From: Kribbella aluminosa
GTDB taxonomy: Bacteria; Actinomycetota; Actinomycetes; Propionibacteriales; Kribbellaceae
Assembly (NCBI RefSeq): GCF_017876295.1
Contig: NZ_JAGINT010000002.1
Span: 2,170,001-2,234,000, forward strand
Length of the DNA stretch: 64,000 bases
Reading direction: 5' to 3'
Each line of letters opens with the position of its first letter. Positions within the stretch are counted from its first letter, which is position 1. The position numbers and the translations under genes are program-made. A model generated the notes under the pieces. That model did not search any database, was not told the DNA's origin, and saw nothing but the letters and a program-made list of their open reading frames with translations. This document shows positions 49,526-58,459 of this stretch, in pieces.

Positions 49526-50340
49526 GGCTGAGGTTCGTCGCGCTGCTGATCGGTGCCTTCGTGTTCCTGTTCCCGTTCTACTACATGCTGATCGGCTCGT
49601 TGCAGGCGGAACCGGATCCGTCGGTTTCCGGAGCGTTTCCGAAACCCGGAAACCTGACTTTCCACAACTACGCGGAGATCAACAAGGCGATCGACCTCGG
49701 CCGGTCGCTGATCAACTCCGGCATCTTCACCGGCGGCGTGATCCTCGGGACGCTGGTGTTCGGCGTCCTCGCGGGCTACGCGCTGGCACGGCTGCAGTTC
49801 CGCGGGCGGGGTCTGGTGTTCAACCTGATGCTGCTGATCCAGGTCGTGCCGTTCCAGTTACTGACCATCCCGCTGTACGTCCTGATCGTGCGCAGCTACG
49901 GCCTGGCCGACTCGTACCTCGGGATGATCCTGCCGTTCCTGATCAACTCGACGGCCGTCTTCGTTTTCCGCCAGTACTTTCTGCAGTTGCCGGCCGAACT
50001 GTTCGACGCGGCCCGGATCGACGGGGCGTCCGAGGTGAGCATCCTGTGGCGGGTCGCCGTACCGCTCGTCCGGCCGGCGCTGCTCACCGGCGTGCTGCTG
50101 ACCTTTATCGGACCGTGGAACGAGTTCCTCTGGCCGTTCCTGATCACCAAGCAGCAGGATCTGCAACCGCTCGCGGTCTCGCTGTCGAACTACCTCACGA
50201 CCGTCTCGTCCCGGGCGACGAACCCGTTCGGCGCCGTTCTCGCCGGGGCGTGCGTACTGGCCGCGCCAGCGGTGACCCTGTTCGTCATCTTCCAGCGCCG
50301 GTTCATCTCCGCGAACCTGTCGTCCGGCGTCAAAGGCTAA
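49522..50340 (+). CDS. Sugar ABC importer permease, MalG type
   Basis: A 272-residue permease. It starts RFVALLIGAFVFLFPFYYML, has six helices, the EAA loop LFDAARIDGASEVSILWRVA near residue 172 and the standard end QRRFISANLSSGVKG. The chosen ATG 49522 overlaps the previous stop as ATGA and has AAGGAGGAG upstream. No ATPase is encoded nearby. Confidence 0.93.
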   Translation: MRLRFVALLIGAFVFLFPFYYMLIGSLQAEPDPSVSGAFPKPGNLTFHNYAEINKAIDLGRSLINSGIFTGGVILGTLVFGVLAGYALARLQFRGRGLVFNLMLLIQVVPFQLLTIPLYVLIVRSYGLADSYLGMILPFLINSTAVFVFRQYFLQLPAELFDAARIDGASEVSILWRVAVPLVRPALLTGVLLTFIGPWNEFLWPFLITKQQDLQPLAVSLSNYLTTVSSRATNPFGAVLAGACVLAAPAVTLFVIFQRRFISANLSSGVKG

Positions 50341-50357
50341 TTCCAGAAGGGTTTCCT

Positions 50358-51416
50358 GTGACTTTTCCTTACACCCTCACCCGTGTCGGCGTCCTGATGA
50401 CCGCGGAGCCCGGCAACGAGCTCGAGGCCGAGGGGGTGCTGAACCCGGCGACCGGGCACACGCCCGACGGGCAGCTGTACCTGCTGCCGAGGCTCGTTGC
50501 TGCCGGCAACGTGTCACGGGTCGGGCTGGCCGCCGTGGTGCTCGACGACGGCGTGCCGGCCGGGGTCCGCCGGGAAGGGGTCGTGCTCGCACCGGACGAG
50601 GGGTGGGAGCGCGGTACGAACAACGCCGGCGTCGAGGATCCGCGGGTGACCTACGTCCCGTCGCTCGGGTTGCACGTGATGACGTACGTCGCCTACGGTC
50701 CGCTCGGTCCGAAGCCCGCGCTCGCCGTGTCGTCGGACCTGCGGGAGTGGCGTCGGCTGGGTCCGCTGCACTTCGAGTACCAACCCGACCTGGACACCGA
50801 CCTGAACCTGTATCCGAACAAGGACACCGTCTTCTTCCCCGAGCCGGTGCCGGGTCCGGACGGCGAACCGTCGTACGCGATGCTGCATCGGCCGATGTGG
50901 GATCTGGGGTGGTTCCGGGAGGGGGAGGGCGTGCACCTGCCGGCCGGGATCACCGACGACCGGCCCGGCATCTGGGTGTCGTTCGTGCCGGTCGCCGCCG
51001 TCGAGGCCGACGTCCGGAACCTCGTCCACCTGCGCAATCACCGTCTGGTCGCGATGTCCGAGCACCCGTTCGAGGAGCTCAAGATCGGTGCCGGCCCGGC
51101 GCCGCTGCGGATCCCCGAGGGCTGGCTGGTCATCCACCACGGTGTCACCGGTGAGCAGCCGCAGGGTTTCGACCCGACCACCCAGAAGGTCCGGTACGCC
51201 GCCGGCGCCCTGATCCTCGACGCCGCGGACGTCACCCGCGTCGTCGCCCGGACCGCCGAGCCGCTGATGGTTCCGGAAACCGAAGCAGAAAAAGTCGGAA
51301 CCGTCGGAAACGTCGTTTTCCCCACGGCGATCGAGGAGATCGACGGCATCCACTACGTCTTCTACGGCATGGCCGACGCCGCGATCGGCGTCGCCAGATT
51401 GGACCGGACCTCGTGA
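50358..51416 (+). CDS. Glycoside hydrolase family 130, beta-mannoside phosphorylase-like
   Basis: A 352-residue five-bladed beta-propeller enzyme of GH130. Known members phosphorolyse beta-1,4 or beta-1,2 mannosides to mannose-1-phosphate, or hydrolyse beta-1,2 mannosides. Visible motifs are GVLNPATGHTPDGQLYLLPR, NNAGVEDPRVTYVPSLGLHV with the catalytic Asp region, ALAVSSDLREWRRLG, EGWLVIHHGVTG and IDGIHYVFYGMADAAIGVA. GTG 50358 follows AGAAGGG. Placed behind the importer, it likely acts inside the cell on imported oligosaccharides; phosphorylase versus hydrolase cannot be decided by eye. Confidence 0.87.
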   Translation: MTFPYTLTRVGVLMTAEPGNELEAEGVLNPATGHTPDGQLYLLPRLVAAGNVSRVGLAAVVLDDGVPAGVRREGVVLAPDEGWERGTNNAGVEDPRVTYVPSLGLHVMTYVAYGPLGPKPALAVSSDLREWRRLGPLHFEYQPDLDTDLNLYPNKDTVFFPEPVPGPDGEPSYAMLHRPMWDLGWFREGEGVHLPAGITDDRPGIWVSFVPVAAVEADVRNLVHLRNHRLVAMSEHPFEELKIGAGPAPLRIPEGWLVIHHGVTGEQPQGFDPTTQKVRYAAGALILDAADVTRVVARTAEPLMVPETEAEKVGTVGNVVFPTAIEEIDGIHYVFYGMADAAIGVARLDRTS

Positions 51417-53320
51417 AACCGACCCGCCGCACCGTCCTCGGCGGAGCTGTCGCGGTAGCAGCCGGATCAGCGGTCACCCGGCCGGCTGCCGCCGCCCGTC
51501 GGCCGACCCAGCTCTCCAACCTCGCCCACCTGGACTTCCTGCGCGCCGCGGTCACGCCGCCCGCGACGCCGGGCCACACCACCTACGGTTCCGGGCCGAT
51601 CGGCGTGCTTTGGACGTACGCCGAGCACCAGGCAGACGGGTCGTACCGGCAGGTCGGCGGCGGAACCTACGACGCCACGACGAACACCTACGGCCAGGGC
51701 GCGTACAACGCCGACGACATCGCGCGGGCCGCTGTGGTTTACCTGCGGCACTGGCAGCTCTTCCACCGTCCCGCCTCACTCGATGCGGCTCGCGGGCTAC
51801 TGCGGGCGCTCACCTTCCTGCAGTCCCCGAACGGGAACGTCGTCCTGTGGATGCAGCCCGACGGCACCCTGCACCCGAGCGCTGAACCGGTCGAGCTCCC
51901 CGACCCGTCCGACTCCGGTCCGTCGTACTGGCTGGCCCGCACCGTCTGGGCGCTGGGCGAGGGGTACAACGCTTTCCGCCACACGGACAGCGTTTTCGCG
52001 AATTTCCTCCGTGGCCGGCTCGAGTTGGCGATCGCAGCACTCGACCAGCAGGTCCTGGTCCGGTACGGCGAGTACAACGTGGTCGACGGGCGCCGGCTCC
52101 CGGCCTGGCTGATCGTGAACGGTGCGGACGCGACGTCCGAGGCGGTGCTCGGGCTGGCGGCGTACGTGCGGGCCGGTGGCTCGGTGCCCGCACGCCGAGC
52201 CCTCGCCCGGTTCGCGGAGGGCATCGCGAAGATGAGCGCCGGTTCGACCCGGGAGTGGCCCTTCCGCGCGCTGCTGCCGTGGGGCGAGTCGATCTCGGAC
52301 TGGCACGCCTGGGGCGCGCAGATGCCGTCCGCCCTGGCCGCGGCCGCGTCGGCCCTCGGGCGGCGCGATCTGCTGCCGCCCGCGATCAGCGACACCGCCG
52401 GCTTCACCCCGCTGCTGCTCACCGCCGGCGGCCCCGACAACGGCTGGCTCCCCGTCCCGATCGACCGGTCCCAGATCGCGTACGGCGTCGACGCCCGGCT
52501 GCAGGCTCTGCTGGCCGTCGACCGCCCCGGACCGAAGCAGCTCGCCGCGTTCGTCGCCGCGTGGTACTTCGGCGGCAACCGCGCCGGCGAAGCGATGTAC
52601 GACGCCGCCACCGGCCGTACCTACGACGGCATCTCCGGCGACGGCGTCGTCAACCGCAACGCCGGCGCCGAGTCGACGATCCACGATCAGCTCTCGATGC
52701 TCGCCCTCGACGCCCATCCGGACGTCGCCCGCCTGTCCGGCGCCCCGACGTACGACGGGCTCCAGATCATCGAGGCCGAGTCCGCCACCGGCGGTCAGGT
52801 CGTCACTCCGCCCTCGGCCTGGACCGGAGAATCCCAATGGAGCAACGGCTCCTACCTGTCCCTCGACGGTACGGCGACCTGGATGGTGCCGGCGTCATCA
52901 CAACAGCGACTGGTCCTGCCGGTGGTCAACCTGGTCGACAGCACCACCCCGGCCAAGACCACCTGGACCAGCGGCACGCGAACGCTGGGCACACTCACAC
53001 ACGTCTGCGGCCCGCAAGGCATCTCCGCTGCCCCTGGCGCGCTGCAGCCGCTGACCCTCGCCAACCCGCTGCCCGCCAACGCCACAGTTCTCAGTGCAAC
53101 GTCCACGCGCACTGCTCAGTTGGACGCCATACTCCTTCTCCCGGTCGTCAGCAGCCTTCGTATCGGCGAGGCGACGTTGCTGGTGAGTGTCGACACGCAT
53201 CCGCGCGTGGTGCCTGTGCCGGGCAAGCAGGCGTACAGCTACGACGCCGACGGTCAACTGGTTGCCCGGGGCTCGCGCGCACTCGTCGTACCGGGTGGGT
53301 TCACCGTCGTGGTCGGGTGA
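51413..53320 (+). CDS. Tat-exported glycan-active protein of unknown family
   Basis: A 635-residue secreted protein. The N-terminus TRRTVLGGAVAVAAGSAVTR is a twin-arginine signal. Residues 45-430 are helical with repeated aromatic pairs (VYLRHWQLFHRP, DSGPSYWLARTVWALGEGYN, WPFRALLPWGESISDWHAWG), resembling an (alpha/alpha)6 barrel of a glycosidase or lyase. Residues 435-635 look like beta-sandwich segments (AESATGGQVVTPPSAWTGES onward). It overlaps the GH130 gene as GTGA, so it is the last gene of the rightward operon and probably degrades the polymer outside the cell. No family is recognised with certainty. Confidence 0.72.
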   Translation: MKPTRRTVLGGAVAVAAGSAVTRPAAAARRPTQLSNLAHLDFLRAAVTPPATPGHTTYGSGPIGVLWTYAEHQADGSYRQVGGGTYDATTNTYGQGAYNADDIARAAVVYLRHWQLFHRPASLDAARGLLRALTFLQSPNGNVVLWMQPDGTLHPSAEPVELPDPSDSGPSYWLARTVWALGEGYNAFRHTDSVFANFLRGRLELAIAALDQQVLVRYGEYNVVDGRRLPAWLIVNGADATSEAVLGLAAYVRAGGSVPARRALARFAEGIAKMSAGSTREWPFRALLPWGESISDWHAWGAQMPSALAAAASALGRRDLLPPAISDTAGFTPLLLTAGGPDNGWLPVPIDRSQIAYGVDARLQALLAVDRPGPKQLAAFVAAWYFGGNRAGEAMYDAATGRTYDGISGDGVVNRNAGAESTIHDQLSMLALDAHPDVARLSGAPTYDGLQIIEAESATGGQVVTPPSAWTGESQWSNGSYLSLDGTATWMVPASSQQRLVLPVVNLVDSTTPAKTTWTSGTRTLGTLTHVCGPQGISAAPGALQPLTLANPLPANATVLSATSTRTAQLDAILLLPVVSSLRIGEATLLVSVDTHPRVVPVPGKQAYSYDADGQLVARGSRALVVPGGFTVVVG

Positions 53321-54326
53321 GCGCCTCGGCGCACCAGTTCGCGACGAACAGCAGGGCCTGGCCGCGTTGCTGGAAGAGGTGCCGGCTGTCGGCCTGCTGG
53401 TGGTAGGCGCTGTGCGTCGCGTCGGACGCGCGGCCGAGCAGGCCCGGGAGCAGCCACGCGTACTTCACGCCGGACGCCATCACCGCAAGGCGTACCTGAT
53501 CCGGGTTTCCGCGCCAGCCCGCCTCGCGCAGGCCGTCGACGTAGTTGGTGATGCAGGTCTCGGCGAGTTCGGGCATCCGTTCGGCCGGCCAGAACAGGTC
53601 GAAAACGGCGTCCGGGATGTAGTTGCCGATGTCCTCGCCGAGCGCGCCGTCGCCGAGGAACGACCAGTCGAACAGCGCAAGCTCGCCGGTTGGTCGCTGG
53701 ATCACGTTCGAGACCCAGAAGTCCAGGTGGCAGCGCGCGCGGGGGAGCGAGCCGACCAGCTTCAGCAGGGCGTCGCGGTGCACCAGGAGGGCCGTCCACG
53801 CCTGGCGGAGCTCGGGCGGCCAGTTGTCGCGGACAAGCGGCTGTTGCCAGGCGTCCTCGTCGGTCATCAGCTGCCACGGGACGACGCGGGTCGTCGAGTA
53901 GTCCCGGAGGAAACCGGTTGACGTCCACGGACGCTCGGCCGCCGGCAGTGCCTGCCAACGACCGCAGGCCCTGGCGAGTACGGCGTGTTCCGCGAGGCTG
54001 AAGTGCGTGCCCGGCGTACCGGCGATGTCCTCCATCAGGATCTCGGCACCGTCGGGCCGCTCGTCCACCTCGGCCCCCGGCAGCACTAGCCCCGCGTCGG
54101 CGAGCCGAGCGCGGAGTTCGTCGTCACGGTAGACCTCGAGCTCGCGACGCCAGTAGTTCCAGTGCCGCGGATCGGACGACGCCGCCCATGGACCCGTCTC
54201 GGTGGCCGGCCGCTTCAGTTCTTTGCGTACGGCGGTGTGACCGTCGGCGTACGTCACCCGCTCGACTTTCGCCGTCACCGCGTTGAGCGGGTTGTGCCGC
54301 AATGCCACCGTCCCGACCTCGGTCAT
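53301..54326 (-). CDS. Aminoglycoside phosphotransferase-family kinase
   Basis: A 341-residue kinase-like protein. ATP-site lysine region AVRKELKRPATET; catalytic loop CHLDFWVSNVIQ with Asp and Asn; metal-binding DWSFLGDGALGEDIGNYIPD. These motifs define the APH/choline kinase superfamily. The C-terminal 100 residues are helical. Its 3' end overlaps the preceding convergent gene by 20 bases. The substrate cannot be predicted; antibiotic resistance should not be assumed. Confidence 0.87.
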   Translation of the reverse strand: MTEVGTVALRHNPLNAVTAKVERVTYADGHTAVRKELKRPATETGPWAASSDPRHWNYWRRELEVYRDDELRARLADAGLVLPGAEVDERPDGAEILMEDIAGTPGTHFSLAEHAVLARACGRWQALPAAERPWTSTGFLRDYSTTRVVPWQLMTDEDAWQQPLVRDNWPPELRQAWTALLVHRDALLKLVGSLPRARCHLDFWVSNVIQRPTGELALFDWSFLGDGALGEDIGNYIPDAVFDLFWPAERMPELAETCITNYVDGLREAGWRGNPDQVRLAVMASGVKYAWLLPGLLGRASDATHSAYHQQADSRHLFQQRGQALLFVANWCAEALTRPRR

Positions 54327-54339
54327 GCCGAGCAGTGTG

Positions 54340-55047
54340 TCAGCCGATGAGGACCTTCGGTGGCAGTCCGGTGAGGGCTTTCACGTCGCGAGTCAGGTGT
54401 GCCTGGTCGGCGTACCCGGTGATCATCGCGACGTCGGCGAGCGGGAGGCCGGTGCGGGCGTGGTCGAGAGCGACGTTCATCCACAGCACGCGGTCGAGGA
54501 GCTTCGGGCCGTATCCGAACGCGTCCAGGCAGCGGCGGTGCAGTTGGCGCTCGCTCAGGCCGATGGTCCCGGCCAGGCGGGAGACGCCGGCGGTGCCGCG
54601 GAGCAGGCCGCTGCGGACACTGGTGAGGACCTGCGCGGTCAGCCCGTCCGTGGGTCCTTCGGCCAGCCGGGCGACTTCCAGGTCGAGCGCGGCCGGCTGG
54701 TCGGGCGCCGATCGGATCCGGTCCAGCAGCCGGCGCGTACGGTTCGGCGACCAGAGCTCGGCGAGCGGGACCTGTTCGTTGAGCAGCTCACGGGCCGGCA
54801 CGCCGAAAAACCCCGGCGCGGCACCCGGCGCGAACCGGATCCCGGCGTACCGCGTACCCCGCGGCGCGCTCCCCGTCCACGCGCGGTTGTCCGGCCCGGC
54901 GACGTACAGCTCGCCGTCCATCAGCATCAGATCCATGCAACCGTCGGGCAGGATCCGGAACTCCCCGCCCTCCGCCGTGCGCGTCCAGAGCTCGGCCCCG
55001 GCGATACGCGCAGGCCGCTCCCGATACGGCTCGACAGCTACAGTCAC
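54340..55047 (-). CDS. AraC-family transcriptional regulator
   Basis: A 235-residue regulator. The N-terminal 120 residues are a small beta-rich sensor (RILPDGCMDLMLMDGELYVA, YAGIRFAPGAAPGFFG). The C-terminal two helix-turn-helix units have LAGTIGLSERQLHRRCLDAF, and LADVAMITGYADQAHLTRDV with KALTGLPPK. This short DUF6597-like architecture is common in actinobacteria. It lies 13 bases before the phosphotransferase gene on the same strand, so the two may be cotranscribed. Target unknown. Confidence 0.88.
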   Translation of the reverse strand: MTVAVEPYRERPARIAGAELWTRTAEGGEFRILPDGCMDLMLMDGELYVAGPDNRAWTGSAPRGTRYAGIRFAPGAAPGFFGVPARELLNEQVPLAELWSPNRTRRLLDRIRSAPDQPAALDLEVARLAEGPTDGLTAQVLTSVRSGLLRGTAGVSRLAGTIGLSERQLHRRCLDAFGYGPKLLDRVLWMNVALDHARTGLPLADVAMITGYADQAHLTRDVKALTGLPPKVLIG

Positions 55048-55093
55048 CTCTCCAGTCTGCTACGCCCCACCGACAGTTTCACCGCAGCACTGA

Positions 55094-56032
55094 TCACTGC
55101 GGCAGGATCACGTCCACGACCGGGACGTCGACCGGGAGGTACTTGACGAGGGCAACGTTCTCGCGGACCAGTTCGTCGCGCAGCGCGGCCCCGGTACGGC
55201 GGTCGATCACGGTCCGCCAGATCTCGTTCCGCCGGAAGTAGTCGCCACCGGCCCGCAGGAAGCGCTCGTCCTTCGAGAACACCCGGTACGACGACTCAGC
55301 CGGCACGTCGGCGAGGATCTCGCCCTCCAGGTACCGGTCGCCGACACCGACGCGCAGCTGGAACGTCTGGTCGGTGTCGTTGCGGAACTGCAGGTCCACG
55401 TAGTTGTAGACGATGCTGCAACCGACACCCCACGGCAGCACGCGGCCGTTGTCCGGGAACGGGTCGAAGCTGTGCGTGGACCGCTGCGTCACGGTCAACG
55501 GCGAGTGCAGGACCATCCAGTGCAGCAGGTTCGCGAGCTGGCAGATGCCGCCGCCGATCCCCGGTTTGGCCTGCCCGTTCGAGAGCCGCATGCCCTTCTG
55601 GTACCCCTTGCGGCGGGTCGCGTTACCGACCACCTTGTTGAACGAGAACGTCTCACCCGGCCGGATCAGCAGCCCGTCCACCTGCGCACACGCGAGCTTC
55701 AGGTTCGTGACCTTGTTGTGCTGCATCCACATCTCGGTCTCCCCGAGCTGGCGCAGCAGCAGCGACTTGTGGCGCTTGATCCGCACCGGCAGCGCGGTGC
55801 CGTCGTGGGTCCCGGCGTACGGCGTGCTGGACCGCATCCACTCGACGCGCTTCACGGCCCGGTGGTAGCGCACGGCCAGCGGGTACAGCAGCGGGATCCG
55901 CTCACTCCACCGCTTCCGCCGTACGGCCGGCAGCACTCGCGCGCGCTCGGCACCACTCAGCTCCTGCACCTCGATCCGCCACGACTTCGGCGTACCTTCA
56001 TCCAGCGGTGTGACAGTTGTGCTCACAGACAT
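55094..56032 (-). CDS. VanW-family protein
   Basis: A 312-residue protein with a VanW domain: RPGETFSFNKVVGNATRRKG, GMRLSNGQAKPGIGGGICQL, NLLHWMVLHSPLTVTQRSTH and PWGVGCSIVYNYVDLQFRND. No signal peptide is apparent. VanW is named from the vanB glycopeptide-resistance cluster, but the domain's biochemical role is not known and no van genes are near. ATG 56032 (MSVSTTVTP) follows GGGGAAACGGG and was preferred to the longer open frame. Confidence 0.87.
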   Translation of the reverse strand: MSVSTTVTPLDEGTPKSWRIEVQELSGAERARVLPAVRRKRWSERIPLLYPLAVRYHRAVKRVEWMRSSTPYAGTHDGTALPVRIKRHKSLLLRQLGETEMWMQHNKVTNLKLACAQVDGLLIRPGETFSFNKVVGNATRRKGYQKGMRLSNGQAKPGIGGGICQLANLLHWMVLHSPLTVTQRSTHSFDPFPDNGRVLPWGVGCSIVYNYVDLQFRNDTDQTFQLRVGVGDRYLEGEILADVPAESSYRVFSKDERFLRAGGDYFRRNEIWRTVIDRRTGAALRDELVRENVALVKYLPVDVPVVDVILPQ

Positions 56033-56108
56033 ACCCGTTTCCCCGAGTCCGATCCGGTCACCGTACGCCGCCGCGCCCCCGACCGCGTGACAACAGCAGC
56101 ACAATCAA

Positions 56109-56118
56109 ATTGCGCAAT
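56109..56118. promoter_or_regulatory. Palindrome upstream of the VanW gene
   Basis: ATTGCGCAAT, a perfect 10-base palindrome in a locally A/T-rich patch, lies about 77 bases upstream of the VanW start. A second palindrome, TGGTCA-G-TGACCA, sits at 56177-56189. Both could be regulator sites. The rest of this 205-base gap shows no gene. Confidence 0.35.
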
Positions 56119-56237
56119 CTGAGACGCCCCACACCGGGAAAGAGTTGGCACCCGTTTTCGGCCGGGGTGGTGAGGGTGGTCAGTGACCAACGCGTCGCCG
56201 ACCAGGTGGCCGTAGCAGGTCCGGGCCCGCGCCCTCG

Positions 56238-57476
56238 TCAGCCGAGCTCGAGCGCGGTGCACACCCACCGATTCCGACGTACTTCCAGCCGGAGCGCCAC
56301 GGCCCGCGACCGCTCCCCGTGCCGCACATGGGCCGCAACCTCGGCAATCCCCGGCTCCGGCACGAACACCCGCACCGACCGCACCGTGCTCTTCTCCTTG
56401 GCGCTCCGCAGACCCGCAGTCGTGTTCAACCCGAGCAGCCGAACCCGCCGGTTCAACTCGAGGAACACCCGATCATTCGTAAACCGCACCAACTGCGAAA
56501 TCGGACGATCTCCCACCAACACCTCAGAAACCGCCTGAGCCAACCTCCCACCCCACAACCGAACATCAGGCAGCACCGGCGCGTCCTCCCGCACCAAACC
56601 CCGCCGCCCAACGCCCCCACCGTCCTGCCGCCCACCCGCACGACCAACCGCACCGCCAGTGCCCGCACCCGCGGTATCCGCCGAAGCAGCTGCCGTAGCG
56701 ATGGTGTTGGCGAGCACTGGGCTTGTGCCGGAACTGGTGGTGTTGGTTGTGATGTCTGGTGTGGGAACGGACTTGAGTGGTGCCTGGGCTCCGTCAGTCC
56801 GCTTAGGCACCGCGCTTGCCGGCGCGGGCGGGGTAGCGGAGACCCCGAGGCGAGTGATGGCCTGCAGCCGGAGCGCCAGAGCACCTTCCGTCAGCTCCCC
56901 GGAGTACCGCGCCGTCGCCGGCACGGAGTGCTCCCCTTCCCCGCGCACCGACCGCAACCGAGGCCGAGTAACCGCCTCAAACATCCCCGACCCCGACAGC
57001 TCGCCCGCACCACCAACGACCGAGCCGTCAACAGCCGAGATCCCGACCGCCGAGCTGCCTGCGGTACCACCCTCCGAGCCACCCGCGACACCAGCCGTCG
57101 AGCCGTCGGCAGTACCAGCCGCAGGCCCGTGCGCAGTACCAGCTGTGGAAGTGACGGCCGTGCCGGCCGTTGACTCGCTTGCGGTGGGGCCGGCCGGAGC
57201 CTCTGCTGGTCGGGTGTCGGCCTCGTCGGCTTCCGTGGTGGTCGGGACCAGGGTGAGGTCCGGGGCGGTGGGGGTGGGGAATTGTTCGGGGAGCTTGGGG
57301 AGCGGGTTGACGGGCATGGGAGCCTCCGGGGCTTGTGGTGCAGACGTGCCGGGGGTAGGAGCGGGGCGAGCGTTGGGCGTGTGCGTCGTACCAGCGGGGT
57401 CCTCAATGCCTGTGGGTACGGCGGTGAGGGGAGCTTTGGGCTGGAGGTCGTCCGGCTGGAGGCTGTGCTGGCTCAT
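56238..57476 (-). CDS. Rv3235-like (DUF6459) protein with long low-complexity N-terminus
   Basis: A 412-residue protein. The C-terminal 110 residues match the Rv3235/DUF6459 family: VRLWGGRLAQAVSEVLVGDR, NRRVRLLGLNTTAGLRSAKE, and VAAHVRHGERSRAVALRLEV ending RWVCTALELG. The first 300 residues are Thr/Ala/Pro/Gly/Ser-rich with near-repeats such as AGTADGSTAGVAGGSEGGTA, likely disordered and variable. In related genomes the family sits near secA and LysM genes, as here (LysM gene directly upstream). Function unknown. Confidence 0.82.
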   Translation of the reverse strand: MSQHSLQPDDLQPKAPLTAVPTGIEDPAGTTHTPNARPAPTPGTSAPQAPEAPMPVNPLPKLPEQFPTPTAPDLTLVPTTTEADEADTRPAEAPAGPTASESTAGTAVTSTAGTAHGPAAGTADGSTAGVAGGSEGGTAGSSAVGISAVDGSVVGGAGELSGSGMFEAVTRPRLRSVRGEGEHSVPATARYSGELTEGALALRLQAITRLGVSATPPAPASAVPKRTDGAQAPLKSVPTPDITTNTTSSGTSPVLANTIATAAASADTAGAGTGGAVGRAGGRQDGGGVGRRGLVREDAPVLPDVRLWGGRLAQAVSEVLVGDRPISQLVRFTNDRVFLELNRRVRLLGLNTTAGLRSAKEKSTVRSVRVFVPEPGIAEVAAHVRHGERSRAVALRLEVRRNRWVCTALELG

Positions 57477-57477
57477 G

Positions 57478-58437
57478 TCACTGCTCCTGTTGATGAGGCG
57501 GGAGGCGGTCGCCGTGGGGTGCGGGCGGGGTGCGGAGGACCTGCCCGGGGAGGATGAGGTCGGGATCGTTCCCGATCACGTGACGGTTCGCGGAGTACCA
57601 GTCGTGCCAGCGGGCTGCGATTGCTTCGTTGGTGGCGGACGGGCCGAGCTCGCGGGCGGCGATGCTCCAGAGCGAGTCACCTTCGCGTACGACGACGCTC
57701 ACCGGGACGGCCGGCCGTAGGTCGGTGTACCGCGTGGGGGCTCCGTCGGTAGGCCGATCCGGCACACCCACACGCCCATCGGGCTGCTGAGCACCAGTCG
57801 TCCGCTGCGACGATCCGGTGCCCTGCCCAGGCGTGGTCGGACTACCCGAGCCCGTGCGCTCGGCGGCTGGCTTGGTGGGGGTGATTTGGAGTTCGGAGGG
57901 AGGCTCGGTGGCGCGGTAGTCGGCCTGGTCGGTCGCGCCGATCTCGAGGTGCGAGGCCTGCTCGGTTGCGCGGTAGTCGCCTTGCTGGGTGCCGCCGATC
58001 TCCAGCTTGGAGGCCGCCTCGGTGGAGGTGAACTGGGTGGCCGACTGGGGGTCGGACCGGGTGACGTGGCGGACGTGGGCCGAGTCGGTCGGTGCGGCGT
58101 GGGCGACGCCGACGGTAAGGGGCGTGACGGCCGCGACGCCGAGGCCGGAGCGGAGGAGGGCTCGGGCGGTCTTCGTGGTGATCCTGCCCGCGACGGCGCC
58201 TGCGAGCGCGCCGACCACACCGGGGACCTGCTCGAGGACCGTCAGTACGACGGCCAGCGCGAGCCAGCTGTACGCGATCCAGGCGATCGTGCCGACCGCC
58301 AGTACGGTCAGCGAGTCCAGGTCGTACGTGCGCAGGCCGCTGATCGAACCGGCGGTCATCCAGCGCAGCAGCCACCCCAGGCCGGCCAGTGCGAGCACCG
58401 CGAGGATGCCTTTGAGGGCCCGGATCATCGCATTCAT
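57478..58437 (-). CDS. LysM-domain membrane protein
   Basis: A 319-residue protein. Two TM helices near residues 12-28 and 42-68, then a hydrophobic segment at 98-115, lead to an outside region. The C-terminal LysM domain (VREGDSLWSIAARELGPSAT to DPDLILPGQVLRTPP) should bind peptidoglycan. Between them, residues 142-188 hold two 19-residue repeats and part of a third (ASKLEIGGT.. and ASHLEIGAT..). It lies one base after the DUF6459 gene start side, so the two are cotranscribed. Confidence 0.87.
   Translation of the reverse strand: MNAMIRALKGILAVLALAGLGWLLRWMTAGSISGLRTYDLDSLTVLAVGTIAWIAYSWLALAVVLTVLEQVPGVVGALAGAVAGRITTKTARALLRSGLGVAAVTPLTVGVAHAAPTDSAHVRHVTRSDPQSATQFTSTEAASKLEIGGTQQGDYRATEQASHLEIGATDQADYRATEPPSELQITPTKPAAERTGSGSPTTPGQGTGSSQRTTGAQQPDGRVGVPDRPTDGAPTRYTDLRPAVPVSVVVREGDSLWSIAARELGPSATNEAIAARWHDWYSANRHVIGNDPDLILPGQVLRTPPAPHGDRLPPHQQEQ
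57874..58014 (-). repeat. Tandem 19-codon repeats in the LysM gene
   Basis: Two complete 19-codon units (start ASKLEIGG, ASHLEIGA; both end DYRATE plus one residue) are followed by a nine-codon partial unit (PSELQITPT). They sit in the linker between the membrane segment and LysM domain and probably vary in copy number between strains. Confidence 0.7.
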
Positions 58438-58459
58438 CCCGCTTCGCTCCCGACCTTTG

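Noticed and set aside
53301..54326. Aminoglycoside-resistance gene
   Set aside because: The kinase superfamily is broad and nothing in the sequence or context supports an antibiotic substrate.
55094..56032. Glycopeptide-resistance cluster
   Set aside because: Only a VanW-domain gene is present; no VanH/A/X or VanR/S genes are near.
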